From: Bacteroidales bacterium
GTDB taxonomy: Bacteria > Bacteroidota > Bacteroidia > Bacteroidales > P3
Direction: 5' to 3'
Assembly: GCA_016283175.1 (NCBI GenBank)
Contig: JAEEMK010000052.1
Location: 1 to 47,802 of the forward strand
DNA: 47,802 bases
The notes beneath the pieces are model-generated. The model ran no database searches. It was not told the DNA's origin and saw only the letters and a program-made list of their open reading frames with translations. Both the position numbers and the translations under genes were made by a program. Position 1 is the stretch's first letter. Each line of letters starts with the position of its first letter. Shown in pieces: positions 8,701 through 17,426 of the stretch.

Positions 8701-11050
8701 CACAGCTGGTATCGGTCTGTGTAAGCGGAGTGCCTACTTGCTGGTTGCTCTGGTCAAGGACGGTGACAGTATAACTGTCGGCACTTGTGCCGTTCCAGGA
8801 AATAGTAGCACTGTTGGAAGTCATTTCAACAACAGAAAGATTGGTCACAGGGTAGCAAATGTCGCCGGTACTTTCGTCAACAGAGATGTTGTCGATATGC
8901 AGGTTGTTGTCACCACCACTAACGGTAGACTCAGCATAGAAAGCAATACGAACTGTTTGACCAGCAAAAGCACTCAGGTCAACATATTGTGTCTGGTAGG
9001 TACTGCTGGCAAGCGTGGTAAGATCGAAATTATTTGCAACAGTCCAAGTCGAACCACCGTCGGTAGAAGCCAAAACCATAAACTTGTCATCAGCAATGTC
9101 CGAAGTATTGGCAGGATCCGAGCTACTGCTGGTGTATACAGTGAAAGCAGCATCAAAAGTCAGCAAGGGGTTGCTGGCCGTGGTGAAATCGATTGAAGGA
9201 GTAATGAGCCAGTATTTGCAGCTGGTACCGTAAATGTTCACACGGTAGTGACCGGCAGGAAGACCGTTGTTGGTGCTGCTCTGATAAGCCCATCCAGTTA
9301 TTGAACCCAAAGTCGGGGTAACACCGGCAGCGTAAAGGGTGCTGGAACCACGCCAGCACTGATTGTTGGCAAGTGTTGCGGAGAAGTCCTCGGTGAAAGG
9401 AAGAGCTTCGGAAGCGCAGGCAGTGGTAGCGCTGATGGTCATAACACCGGCATCACCGCCAGCACAGTTGGCCTGGACGCCAAAGGTGTAGCTGGTATTG
9501 GGGGTCAGGTTGGTAACAGTGTAGTTTGTACCGGTAATATTGTTGTCAATAAGGGTCTGTGTACCGTTTTCAATACTGTACACAGAGTAGGTGGTGGTAG
9601 AAGGATTGCTGTTGTCGTTCCACGAGAGGTCGACACTGTTGGAGGTGATGTTGCTGGTGGCAAGACCAGAAATCTCCAAGCAGGAGGGCAACTCTTCAAG
9701 AGTAACATCATCGATATACATCGAACCAGTACCCTTAAGAACTACAAGAGCCACATAAGGCGCACTTGCAGAGGCATTGCCCAAAGAAACCGAATGCATA
9801 GTATAGGTATTACCACTGACAAGAACAGAATCAACCAAAGCGAAGGTTGTCGGGTCTGTAGGATCGGTCAATGTACCTACATAGACGTTTTTGCTATTGG
9901 AAGCGGCGCCCATCTTGGCCCAGAAGGTAATACGGTTGCCGTTCATCGGATAGGTGTTCACATCCAGCTCGGGCAGAATGGCAACCATAGTGTCAGAATA
10001 AGTGTCTCCGGTCGTACCATAGAAATAGAGGCTGCGGCTGCCACCGTGGGCATTACCGGAGTAACTGTACGGATAGACAGCTGTACTGGTATATGCCGAA
10101 GCATAGCGGTTCCAGCAGAAAGGCATCTGATAGCTGCCACTGGGGACGGTCTCAAAATCTTCAGTGATAGGAAGGCTCATAGCTGCACAAGCAGTACGGA
10201 AAGATACGCTGCGCATTACGCTCTCGCCATCGGCTCCACAATCGGCAACAACACCGAAGGTGTATTCTGTGTTGGGTTGGAGCGTGTTGAAAACAGCAAA
10301 GGTATCAGTATACATATAATCAGCAGAGTCGACATTTGCATACTCATATACAGTATATCCGGTAGCATTGCCACTCCAGCTCAGCGTAGCGGTGGTGCTG
10401 GTAATATTTGTAGCCACAAGGTTTTCAACCGGAGGGCAGGTGTTAGCCGTTCCACCGGTGAAAGTGAAGGTAGTCTTGGGAATGAAAGCGCGGGTGGCAC
10501 CGGTGATATTAGCCACACTGGTTCCGTTGTTACCCTGCCAGCTTGCGTCGGTAGCGGTAACACCATAGAACGAAGCACTCTTCCAGGTACCCTCAAGGGT
10601 GTTGTAGATTTCAATCAGCAAGTTGCCGCCCTGATAGGTATAGGGCGTAGTAAAAGTGATTTCCATTGTGGACTGGGTGGCATCCAGCGAGCCGGTATAA
10701 ACCGTCGTTGCGTCAGTCATATCCACAAAGGCCGACAGCGTGGTAGCCGACACCTCCTTGATGTTGACCACAAAAGTGGCAGCACCCCACGATGCAGCAG
10801 CTGACGAGCTCAAATAGTAGGTCAGTCCCGTTATGGTGCCTCCAGTCATATAATAACTGGTGGCAGCACCTAAAATCTCGCTGGCCGGATAGATTGTCTG
10901 GCAGCGCACAAAATCGTCGACATACAAGCCATAGACAGGCACATAACTGTTGGTCGTTGTGCCGTCGGCCACTGTCAACGTATTCTGCGCTTGCGATGCG
11001 AACGGCAGCAACAGCGCCGCAAGCATCAAAGTTCGTAGAATTTTTTTCAT
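5732..11050 (-). CDS. Large adhesin-like T9SS type A secreted protein, 1772 aa
   Basis: A signal peptide (MKKILRTLMLAALLLPFASQ) is followed by a long modular exterior. Rough residues: a beta domain (25-200), FN3 modules near 205-290, 456-545, 738-825, 980-1065 and 1177-1262, and three cleaved-adhesin/choice-of-anchor J domains (about 292-455, 550-735, 1268-1430; motifs such as PFTEDFS, YFEGFEN and LLIDDISL). There is also a GEVED-like domain (about 828-975; VDWDNSMTFDGTE, VEDYTL), a Cys-bounded domain with DGYGDGWDNS, three InlB-type bacterial repeats (1435-1690; TMGTTTPAPG, WSNGSTENT) and a T9SS sorting domain from about 1695 ending TKRVVVLR. The cleaved-adhesin domains recall the gingipain/hemagglutinin adhesins, so binding to host or matrix ligands is a fair guess, but no enzyme domain is seen. 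It has its own terminator and a likely promoter. Confidence 0.9.
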   Translation of the reverse strand: MKKILRTLMLAALLLPFASQAQNTLTVADGTTTNSYVPVYGLYVDDFVRCQTIYPASEILGAATSYYMTGGTITGLTYYLSSSAAASWGAATFVVNIKEVSATTLSAFVDMTDATTVYTGSLDATQSTMEITFTTPYTYQGGNLLIEIYNTLEGTWKSASFYGVTATDASWQGNNGTSVANITGATRAFIPKTTFTFTGGTANTCPPVENLVATNITSTTATLSWSGNATGYTVYEYANVDSADYMYTDTFAVFNTLQPNTEYTFGVVADCGADGESVMRSVSFRTACAAMSLPITEDFETVPSGSYQMPFCWNRYASAYTSTAVYPYSYSGNAHGGSRSLYFYGTTGDTYSDTMVAILPELDVNTYPMNGNRITFWAKMGAASNSKNVYVGTLTDPTDPTTFALVDSVLVSGNTYTMHSVSLGNASASAPYVALVVLKGTGSMYIDDVTLEELPSCLEISGLATSNITSNSVDLSWNDNSNPSTTTYSVYSIENGTQTLIDNNITGTNYTVTNLTPNTSYTFGVQANCAGGDAGVMTISATTACASEALPFTEDFSATLANNQCWRGSSTLYAAGVTPTLGSITGWAYQSSTNNGLPAGHYRVNIYGTSCKYWLITPSIDFTTASNPLLTFDAAFTVYTSSSSDPANTSDIADDKFMVLASTDGGSTWTVANNFDLTTLASSTYQTQYVDLSAFAGQTVRIAFYAESTVSGGDNNLHIDNISVDESTGDICYPVTNLSVVEMTSNSATISWNGTSADSYTVTVLDQSNQQVGTPLTQTDTSCVLTGLQMDNDYTVTVVANCGSDVSSASTISIHIGYCLPNPTSVDNSGITNITIGSMSNSTSHPTTSPYYINNSSMVASVPAGTTATVDITYATGYTYGTIIWVDWDNSMTFDGTEVVYAGESTNSNPTTLTATFEIPVSTTMGNYRMRIAGADSYFDNYTSSVTDAASANPCFSSSYAIVEDYTLAVTSAPSCMAVTNLTVDSVTANSVSLSWSDNENTGATYSVYSSTGTVVASGINTTNYTVTGLTASTSYTFGVVANCSATDASDVATITAVTDCAGGSCVISIYAQDGYGDGWDNSTLTISQNGATVATYNMASQGLYNTTSYDTFQVSVCSGMPVSFSWTSGSDYDDEASFAIVDGGGAIVYTVSDASTLTDGVIYTLTDACPSCNTPVITVDAATETSITISWTGNAASYNVYNGTTLVANVNTNTYTFNNLTAATSYTFGVQAICSATDSSSLATITTMTSCTDVTSLPYFEGFENGLGCWSTVNGSVDGMPWFVYDGAGLTGVVPHGGNYFASSWSWNSGAMHANAWLISPKFVLPNTSDSLIFSWYEMTNAGYPDSYSVKISTTTDDTNAFTVIRPYAVAAGSWTMQTIDLSDYAGQSVYIAFHHVDYDENYLLIDDISLTLGAAPITRDSMQVNVAVNDPTMGTTIPAPGVHYFYEGDTCSVIAVPNSGYHLEGWSVNVTAAGSVIIDTTLNLAVTDAFDLFGGMVVQFGSHNYVFSFTANFAVGDPIEQHDSLTVITGANNTAWGTLYPAAGTHYYTEGDVVVIGVEPNPGYEITAVYTSVTIPGYGTINDTIYAEDMEDEPLFDTITVDADYIGVTMSIYAVFAPIGSESYNVTIAVNDATMGTTTPAPGQYTYAAGETITVTADPYDGYKFVSWSNGSTENTITVTVNSDITLTATFAPVQGIDGVDGLNVNVYSKEGNVFVNGAEGYDVTVYDINGRTMAKTLNATETVQFRMPATGVYVVKIGNTVTKRVVVLR

Positions 11051-11145
11051 AACTGTTTGTTTAAAATTGGTTTGTTAAAAAAATTTTCTTAATAAAAGTT
11101 AATCAAAATCTCAGTATTTCTGCACCTTTTGAGAATTTGGAAGTG

Positions 11146-11175
11146 CAAAAATACAAACATTTTTTTAAATGCAAA
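11146..11175 (-). promoter_or_regulatory. Likely promoter of the 1772-aa T9SS gene
   Basis: On the minus strand, TTTG (11172-11175) and TATTTTTG (11146-11153) are separated by 18 bp, one less than the usual 19. The leader to the ATG at 11050 would be about 90 nt. It starts right after the tyrS stop codon, so the gene need not depend on tyrS read-through. Confidence 0.6.
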
Positions 11176-11183
11176 AAAAAATT

Positions 11184-12458
11184 TTATTCCACATTGAAAA
11201 TGTAATAGTTCTTCTTGCCTTTTTGAACAAGAATACATCCACAGCTCAATATGTCGGCAGCAGAAAGACGGCAGTCTTCTCCAACTTTTTGCTTGTTGAC
11301 CATAATGGAATTCTGTTTCAACTCACGACGGATTTCTCCCTTGCTGGCAAACATACCGACCTCGGCAGAAAGGTCTATGAGGGTGGGATTGGATTCAATA
11401 GTTGCCCTGCTGACATTGAACTGCGGAACACCGTCGAAGACACTGAGCAGTGTGTCGCGGTCAAGTGCGTTGAGTTGCTCCGTGGTGGCTTTGCCAAACA
11501 GGAGTTCACTTGCAGCGATAGCCGTCTCATATGCCTGTTGACCGTGGACGCGGACAGTGATATCCTTGGCCAAAGCCTTCTGCAGAACGCGACGTTCGGG
11601 AGCCTCAGCGTGCTGACGTTCCAGTTCTTCCACTTCTTCTTTTGAGAAGAGGGTGAAAATGCGTATGTAGCGAGCCGTATCAACGTCCGAGCAGTTGAGC
11701 CAGAACTGATAGAACTTGTAGGGGCTTGTCTTTTCAGGGTCAAGCCACACGTTGCCGCCCTCAGTCTTGCCAAACTTAGTGCCGTCGGCCTTGGTTATAA
11801 GCGGACAGGTGAGTGCAAATGCCTCGCCGCCTTCCATACGGCGTATCAGTTCCGTACCTGTAGTGATATTGCCCCACTGGTCGCTGCCGCCCATTTGCAA
11901 CTTGCAGCCTTTGGTACGGTAGAGCGTCAGGAAGTCATAGCCCTGCAGCAGCTGATAGCTGAACTCGGTGAACGAGATGCCTGTCTCCATACGCTTCTTG
12001 ACAGAGTCCTTGGTCATCATATAGTTTACCGTTATATGCTTGCCCACATCGCGTATGAAATCAAGGAAAAGATAATCCTTCATCCAGTCGTAGTTGTTAA
12101 GGATTTCGGCGCCATTGACGGCATTGTCGAAATCAAGGAAACGCTCCAGCTGTTTCTTGATGCAACTGACATTATGCTGTATTTCTTCAGGTGTCAACAG
12201 CTTGCGTTCGGCGGCTTTGAACGAAGGGTCGCCAATCATACCTGTTGCTCCTCCCACCACGGCAAGAGGTTTGTGGCCTGCCATCTGCAAATGTTTGAGC
12301 AGCATTATGCTGACAAGATGACCTATGTGCAGACTGTCGGCAGTGGGGTCGATACCCACATAGGCAGTAGTCACCTCTTTGTTGAGTTGTTCTTCCGTGC
12401 CCGGCATCATATCGTGTATCATACCGCGCCATTTCAGTTCTTCTACAAGGTTGCTCAT
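11184..12458 (-). CDS. tyrS: Tyrosyl-tRNA synthetase, 424 aa
   Basis: This is a class I aminoacyl-tRNA synthetase that charges tRNA-Tyr with tyrosine in the cytoplasm. The HIGH motif is HIGH at residues 44-47, the tyrosine-binding region reads YQLLQGYDF and [10 protein letters not shown], and the KMSKS-equivalent loop is KFGKT at 228-232, as usual for bacterial TyrRS. The C-terminus carries the S4-like RNA-binding domain (about 345-424; [17 protein letters not shown]). The length is normal. The gene sits between two T9SS genes on the same strand, behind a terminator (12499-12536), so it likely has its own promoter in the AT-rich 12459-12500 stretch. I see no T-box or tyrosine-specific regulator element. 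Confidence 0.98.
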   Translation of the reverse strand: MSNLVEELKWRGMIHDMMPGTEEQLNKEVTTAYVGIDPTADSLHIGHLVSIMLLKHLQMAGHKPLAVVGGATGMIGDPSFKAAERKLLTPEEIQHNVSCIKKQLERFLDFDNAVNGAEILNNYDWMKDYLFLDFIRDVGKHITVNYMMTKDSVKKRMETGISFTEFSYQLLQGYDFLTLYRTKGCKLQMGGSDQWGNITTGTELIRRMEGGEAFALTCPLITKADGTKFGKTEGGNVWLDPEKTSPYKFYQFWLNCSDVDTARYIRIFTLFSKEEVEELERQHAEAPERRVLQKALAKDITVRVHGQQAYETAIAASELLFGKATTEQLNALDRDTLLSVFDGVPQFNVSRATIESNPTLIDLSAEVGMFASKGEIRRELKQNSIMVNKQKVGEDCRLSAADILSCGCILVQKGKKNYYIFNVE

Positions 12459-12498
12459 TATATAAATATATATGTTTTATACAATATTATTATCTTAC

Positions 12499-12536
12499 AA
12501 AAAAAAGAGGTACTGCTTTGCAGTCAGTACCTCTTT
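12499..12536 (-). terminator. Rho-independent terminator of the 1051-aa T9SS gene
   Basis: AAAGAGGTACTG (12504-12515) pairs with CAGTACCTCTTT (12525-12536) around a 9-nt loop that can itself fold (ACTGC/GCAGT). On the minus strand the stem is followed by a T-tract (A-run at 12499-12506). It lies 17 bp past the stop at 12553. Confidence 0.85.
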
Positions 12537-12552
12537 CTCTATCTAATTATTA

Positions 12553-15500
12553 CTATCGTACGATCAGTTTGGAAGTAGCTGACTCTTTGCCGATGTTGAC
12601 GTTCACAAGGTAAAGACCCGAGTTGAACTTGCGGCAGTTGAGGCTGTACTGATGCAGACCCTCGTTGAGGTAGCCAAGGTTCTCGCTGTGGACAAGCTTG
12701 CCATTGATGTCGTAAATCTTGACGACAGCATTGCCGCCATTGACAATGGAGAGGTCGACGCTGACTTGGTCAACAGCCGGGTTGGGATAGATGTTCATAC
12801 TGTTGTCGCCATTGTCGACGGTGGTGATGCCCAGCCAGTCGTCGCTGTCGCAAACCTCGGCGAGATTGTCAACCACATAGCTGGTATCCATAAAGATTCC
12901 GCGGCCATAGGTACCGAAGTAGATGGCGTAGGGATATTTGGTCTTGGCAAACAGATATTTGACATTGTTGACACCTTCGCGGACAGTGTAGCTCTCGCGT
13001 TTCAGGTTGTTGGTCTGCTGCACGATGGAAGTCACGGGAACGCCGTTGAACTCACCGTAGGGCTGCCAAACAGGGCTGTTGGCAGAAGCAGTGGTGAACA
13101 CACCCTTCTCGGTACCAGCATATATGGCGCCAGTGGTGCATTCAATCATAGCCGAGTAGACAGGGTCGGCAACGCCCATAGCATTGGCGCTGTTGGTAAC
13201 GTTAATATTGGTGACTGTACGGGTGCCGGGGTTGCAGGCGTTCTTGACATAAACCATATTGGCATCGTTGTTGTCATAGCCACCAAAGGTGATGACAAGG
13301 TTGTCCTGACCGTCGCGCGGGTCAACGGCAAACGAAGTAACGGGACGATTGAACCAATTGCCGTCGGCAGCAAAGATGGTATCGAAGTGAGTGATACGCG
13401 GGTTGTCGGGGAAGTTGATGGGGTCGTCCTTCGAGAAGAGCAGCTGGCTCTTATACGTCATAACGGTGTTGACATCGGTGTTGCAGTAGTCATAGAGACG
13501 GAACACAAAGCTTCTGCCTGTCGAGTCATTATAGACATTGATGAAAATGCTCTTGCCGTCGCGGCTGAAAGCGATGTTGCCGACCGAGTAGCCCTCGTCG
13601 CTGGTGTAGACGTTGACCCAGTGCATCAGTTTCTCGATGGTAGCATCGTCGCTGCTGCCAGCCTCGTTGATGTTCCACACGTTGCGGAAATAGTTGGGGG
13701 TCATATTCATATAGACAGCACCATAGCCTCTGACTGTGCGGGCGTTGACAATGGCGCGCGACACAACAGGATTGTGAACCTTGTGGTGCATTTTGTCCTT
13801 GACAAAGAACGACTCTGTGAAACGATGGTAGAAAGGATAGTCAAAGTTGGGTTTCGACTGAACGAGGATACTGTCGCCCACCTGAATGCGAGTGTTGCCG
13901 GTAAGGGGAGTCTCCTGACCATTGTGGATGTAGGTCAGATTGGTGTCAATGGTGAAGCTGATGCTGTCATTCCAAATGGTATTGTTTGTGGTCTCCCAGA
14001 TTTTGATCTGCGGAATAGCGTTGCTGCTGGAAATGATGTCCGACAGGAAAGCCTCGGCGATGGTCCAAGTCTGAGTGTTGGTATAGTCAGTATAGTCAGC
14101 GCAAGCACGACCGAAGCTAGCCGAGTTCGAGGAACCCATAGCACCCTGGAAGCTGAAACGGCCAGGCTCGGACGACACAAAGAGGGCGCGACGGGTGAAC
14201 GGCATCAACTGCTGGAAGCGCGAAGAGGCCACACCACCGCCGTTGCCAACCCACAGGATGTTGGCCAAGTGGTTCATAATCGAAGCCGTGTCGTCATCAT
14301 ACCACGAGTTGGTGGGCAGGACGCCGTCGTGAGCGTTACGCGACTGGATGAAAGGACATCCGTTGTCGATGGCACCGCCTATGAGGGAAGCATCGTTGCT
14401 GACAGCAATATGGTTGAACTGAACAGTGTTGAGACCTTTGTTGAGCGAACGGAAAGTACCGATATTGCCATTATAGTCGCAAAATACGCCAGCGTCGGTG
14501 GCATAGTAGTTCAGCCAGATGGTGTCGCCGTCCTTGATGGTCCAAGTGGGAACGATCTGGTGGATACCCGAGTGGAGGCACATCGGATTGGAATAAACAC
14601 TACCCATATAGTTGCCAGTGTTCAACTCGCTTTCAGAATACGATTCCTTGATCCACTGATAATAGCTGTTCTCCACATAGCCTTCGCCCGACCACAGCGT
14701 TGCGCCGCCGACATAGATAGACTTGTAGTTTCTGGGGTTGATGGCAATGGAGGCGTTGAGGGTACCCGGATTCTCGGCGGTGAAAGGATTGACCGTCGAG
14801 GTAGTCAGACGTGACCAGGTCTGCTGGTTCTTGGTGATGTAGACACCGTCGAGCAGACCATCCTTGTCGACCACGAGGGCATAAAAATAAGTAGTGTGGT
14901 CGTAAGTGCCGTTAGCGTTGAGGCTATGTGCTGTGTTGGCTGCCAGTTCAATGCGGCTTGACTTGCCGAAAGCGGTGTTGCTGTTGGTGATTTCAACGGC
15001 AGCAGCCTCGCCGGTGACATTACCGATGCGGTACATTTTGCCAGGAGCCGTAGCGTAGGCAATATTGTCTGCCGAAACGATAATCACATCGTGGAATTTG
15101 CCAGCCTGCACCAGCGTGGGGGCAGTGGTCCAGTCAGGATTCGAGGCATTGAGTTTCCATCTGTAAAGGCCTTCGTTGGTGGCGGCATAGATATAAAGAA
15201 AACCGTCACGCTCGAGTTCTGCCAAACGGTTGACATACGCCCAATCCGAGTTGACCGAAGGATTGGTGCTGTTTATAAGGCTGAAAGTGTTGTCGTTGAC
15301 GTTGAAAACATAGACGCCACGACCTTTGGGAGACATACGGTCGTCGTTGACACCGTGTTTCTCGACAAAGCCCTCACCCGTACCGATAAGGATGTTGTTG
15401 TTCGGGAGCTGAATCATACAGGAAATGGGGAGGGTGATTTCCATATTGTTATTCTTGTAAGGAAGATACTGCCAGTTGTCGTCGCCGGTCTTTTTGTAGA

Positions 15501-15708
15501 GACCGCCAGCCACGCCGCCGGCATAGAGAGTCGTGTGGTTGGGATCGGCCTGGTCAACGACGATGGCGCGCACGCGACCGGCGATGTTGTCGGGGCCGAT
15601 TTCGACAAGGTTGTTCTGGTAATTAGCCTTTGGTTGTGCGGATGCAAAGTGCGCTCCGCCCACAAAAGCTGCGACAATTAAGCCTAGAAGTACTTTTTTG
15701 CTTTTCAT
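12553..15708 (-). CDS. BNR/propeller-like T9SS type A secreted protein, 1051 aa
   Basis: A signal peptide (hydrophobic LLGLIVAAFVGGAHF, cleavage near ASAQ) is followed by repeats of the BNR/sortilin-propeller type, in which short beta blades read LYAGGVAGGLYKK, IYAATNEGLYRW, IYVGGATLWSGEGY, IYAGTEKGVFTT and YFGTYGRGIFMD. The last 80 or so residues form a T9SS type A sorting domain (MNIYPNPAVDQVSVDLS, IYDINGKLVHSE, SGLYLVNVN, ending SKLIVR). The protein should leave the cell through T9SS. Propeller proteins of this kind are often glycan- or protein-binding, but no catalytic residues can be assigned. The 5' end faces the 15709-16380 region with palindrome copy 2, 213 bp upstream of the ATG. The gene ends at its own terminator. 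Confidence 0.88.
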   Translation of the reverse strand: MKSKKVLLGLIVAAFVGGAHFASAQPKANYQNNLVEIGPDNIAGRVRAIVVDQADPNHTTLYAGGVAGGLYKKTGDDNWQYLPYKNNNMEITLPISCMIQLPNNNILIGTGEGFVEKHGVNDDRMSPKGRGVYVFNVNDNTFSLINSTNPSVNSDWAYVNRLAELERDGFLYIYAATNEGLYRWKLNASNPDWTTAPTLVQAGKFHDVIIVSADNIAYATAPGKMYRIGNVTGEAAAVEITNSNTAFGKSSRIELAANTAHSLNANGTYDHTTYFYALVVDKDGLLDGVYITKNQQTWSRLTTSTVNPFTAENPGTLNASIAINPRNYKSIYVGGATLWSGEGYVENSYYQWIKESYSESELNTGNYMGSVYSNPMCLHSGIHQIVPTWTIKDGDTIWLNYYATDAGVFCDYNGNIGTFRSLNKGLNTVQFNHIAVSNDASLIGGAIDNGCPFIQSRNAHDGVLPTNSWYDDDTASIMNHLANILWVGNGGGVASSRFQQLMPFTRRALFVSSEPGRFSFQGAMGSSNSASFGRACADYTDYTNTQTWTIAEAFLSDIISSSNAIPQIKIWETTNNTIWNDSISFTIDTNLTYIHNGQETPLTGNTRIQVGDSILVQSKPNFDYPFYHRFTESFFVKDKMHHKVHNPVVSRAIVNARTVRGYGAVYMNMTPNYFRNVWNINEAGSSDDATIEKLMHWVNVYTSDEGYSVGNIAFSRDGKSIFINVYNDSTGRSFVFRLYDYCNTDVNTVMTYKSQLLFSKDDPINFPDNPRITHFDTIFAADGNWFNRPVTSFAVDPRDGQDNLVITFGGYDNNDANMVYVKNACNPGTRTVTNINVTNSANAMGVADPVYSAMIECTTGAIYAGTEKGVFTTASANSPVWQPYGEFNGVPVTSIVQQTNNLKRESYTVREGVNNVKYLFAKTKYPYAIYFGTYGRGIFMDTSYVVDNLAEVCDSDDWLGITTVDNGDNSMNIYPNPAVDQVSVDLSIVNGGNAVVKIYDINGKLVHSENLGYLNEGLHQYSLNCRKFNSGLYLVNVNIGKESATSKLIVR

Positions 15709-15760
15709 AAGATATTAATAATTAATTAGATTTTTGATTTCACGCTAAAAATACAATATG

Positions 15761-15768
15761 CAAAGATA
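15761..15768 (-). promoter_or_regulatory. Putative -7 box for the 1051-aa T9SS gene
   Basis: The minus strand reads TATCTTTG, matching TAnnTTTG, about 53 nt upstream of the ATG at 15708. The expected -33 position (about 15788-15791) reads TGTG rather than TTTG on the minus strand, so the match is partial. Confidence 0.5.
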
Positions 15769-15921
15769 TGTTTTTTTTTTTGAATAGACACATTTTTCGA
15801 TGTTTTTTTCAAAAAAAATATTTCTCAACAGTTTTTCAACACCCACAAAACAGCTTTTTTTGCCACCCCGAAAAGGCCTTATTTGCCACCCTCGTCAACA
15901 GACACAAAACCGGAAAACCCC

Positions 15922-16020
15922 GGCATATGTACAGTATTTGTACAGTATATGTACAGTATTTGTACGCTTCTAAAGCGTACAAATACTGTACATATACTGT
16001 ACAAATACTGTACATATGCC
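15922..16020. repeat. 99-bp perfect palindrome, copy 2 of 3 (TGTACAGTATA family)
   Basis: Two 48-bp arms (15922-15969 and 15973-16020) are perfect reverse complements around the loop CTA, which is the complement of the TAG loop of copy 1. From outside in, each arm reads GGCATA, then 11-bp units TGTACAGTATT, TGTACAGTATA, TGTACAGTATT, then TGTACGCTT. The unit variants are in the same order in both arms, so the arms match in full. Confidence 0.97.
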
Positions 16021-16380
16021 ATAGGAAATACACCTAAAGTATGTCGGAAGTACAACAAAAACAACGTTTTAAAATACATAAAGGGGATTTGAAACAATAC
16101 GAAATCAAAAGTCCTACAGCAGATTGAGCCTCAGCAGATTAACTATTTTCGCGTTTTTAGGGGATTTTTCCCCTTTTATGACACTTTTTTGACCTATGGT
16201 AAAGGGTGTTCAGACAACAAAAAAATGTCTGCCGAAGAAAAGCCGGAAAGGAGCCTGACTACAGGACTTTTGCACGAAAGCCAATATTAAAAAATCAAAA
16301 AAAGTTTTTTTTCTACAATTTTTCGCCTGCGTGTACGTTTGAGAAAGTACTTTTACGAAAACAAAAACCACTAAAATATT

Positions 16381-17376
16381 ATGAACGAACCTGTAAATAT
16401 CAAAGAGCTGAATGAACGCATAGAACGCGAGAGCGCCATTGTCGATGCTTTGACTATGGAGATGCGCAAAAACATTGTAGGTCAAAAACATATGGTCGAC
16501 AGTCTGATGATCGGTCTGTTGTCGAACGGCCACGTGCTGCTCGAGGGTGTCCCCGGCCTGGCCAAGACGCTGACCATCACGACGCTGGCCAAGGCCATCG
16601 ATGCCAAATTCAGCCGCATCCAGTTCACTCCCGACCTGCTGCCCGCCGACCTTGTCGGCACAATGATTTACAGTCAGAAGAGCGAGACATTCCAGGTGAA
16701 GAAAGGACCTATTTTCTCCAACTTCATCCTTGCCGACGAGATAAACCGCGCCCCCGCCAAAGTGCAGAGTGCCCTGCTCGAGGCTATGCAGGAGCGCCAG
16801 GTCACCATTGGCGAGAACACCTACAAGCTGGAGGAGCCTTTCCTGGTTATGGCAACACAGAACCCCATTGAACAGGAGGGCACCTATCCCCTGCCCGAGG
16901 CACAGGTGGACCGCTTTATGCTGAAGGTCGTCATCACCTATCCCGAGAAAGCCGAGGAACGCCAGATACTGCACCAGAGCCTTGGCGAAGGCTTCAACCG
17001 CCAGACGGCTATGATGAAACCTGCCGACATTCTGAAAGCCAGAGAGTTGGTCAAGGAGGTATATATGGACGAAAAGATTGAAAACTACATCACCGACATT
17101 ATTTTCGCCACACGCTATCCCGAGCAGTATCACCTTGAGAAACTGAAAGGTATGATAAGCTACGGTGCTTCGCCGCGCGGTTCGATAAGCCTTGCCCAGG
17201 CCTCGAAGAGCTATGCCTTTATGAAACGCCGCGGCTACGTCATCCCCGAGGATGTGCGCGCCATAGCTATGGACATACTGCGCCACCGCATCGGCCTGAC
17301 CTACGAAGCTGAAGCCGAGAACGTGAAGAGCGAGGAAATAGTCAACGAGATACTCAACCGCGTCGACGTTCCCTGA
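16381..17376 (+). CDS. MoxR family AAA+ ATPase, 331 aa (Bat operon)
   Basis: This is a MoxR-type AAA+ ATPase: Walker A GVPGLAKT at residues 56-63, Walker B ILADE ending at residue 120 with the family-typical INRAPAKVQSALLEAM after it, and the sensor-1 stretch ATQNPIEQEGTYPLPEAQ, then the lid domain. MoxR ATPases act with VWA-domain partners as chaperones for assembly or maturation of protein complexes; here the partners are the DUF58, BatA and BatB proteins directly downstream. The length is normal. The start at ATG 16381 agrees with family N-termini. It is the first gene of the block, and the next gene follows after 50 bp. The long antisense frame over this gene is a shadow. Confidence 0.97.
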   Translation: MNEPVNIKELNERIERESAIVDALTMEMRKNIVGQKHMVDSLMIGLLSNGHVLLEGVPGLAKTLTITTLAKAIDAKFSRIQFTPDLLPADLVGTMIYSQKSETFQVKKGPIFSNFILADEINRAPAKVQSALLEAMQERQVTIGENTYKLEEPFLVMATQNPIEQEGTYPLPEAQVDRFMLKVVITYPEKAEERQILHQSLGEGFNRQTAMMKPADILKARELVKEVYMDEKIENYITDIIFATRYPEQYHLEKLKGMISYGASPRGSISLAQASKSYAFMKRRGYVIPEDVRAIAMDILRHRIGLTYEAEAENVKSEEIVNEILNRVDVP

Positions 17377-17426
17377 TCAATATTGAACTTTGAATTCCGA
17401 ATATCGAACATTGAGCGTTGAGAGAT

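Larger units (their letters stand above)
15709..16380. other. Divergent intergenic region, 672 bp, with palindrome copy 2
   Basis: This spacer lies between the minus-strand T9SS gene and the plus-strand moxR-bat block. It holds a -7 box (15761-15768), a perfect 99-bp palindrome (15922-16020), and a short hairpin AGGGG/CCCCT with a TTTT tail (16159-16177) that could weakly terminate plus-strand transcription. The remaining 200 bp before moxR is AT-rich with no convincing gene; a weak promoter for the bat block probably lies there but I cannot place it. Confidence 0.75.

Noticed and set aside
5684-10804. Long plus-strand frames (468, 210, 152 and 336 codons) over the 1772-aa T9SS gene
   Set aside because: They are antisense shadows of repeated FN3-like coding sequence, with no motif and no promoter.
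12652-14814. 720-codon plus-strand frame over the 1051-aa T9SS gene
   Set aside because: It is a shadow: Val/Asp/Gly/Ala-rich with no domain, while the minus frame has a signal peptide, propeller repeats and sorting domain.
16159-16177. AGGGG/CCCCT hairpin with T-tract as a terminator
   Set aside because: The stem is only 5 bp and no plus-strand gene ends before it. It is mentioned in the intergenic entry but not called.
16210-17286. 358-codon antisense frame over moxR
   Set aside because: It lies fully antisense to a well-supported MoxR gene, and its composition (His, Gln, Val, Leu rich without motifs) is that of a shadow frame.
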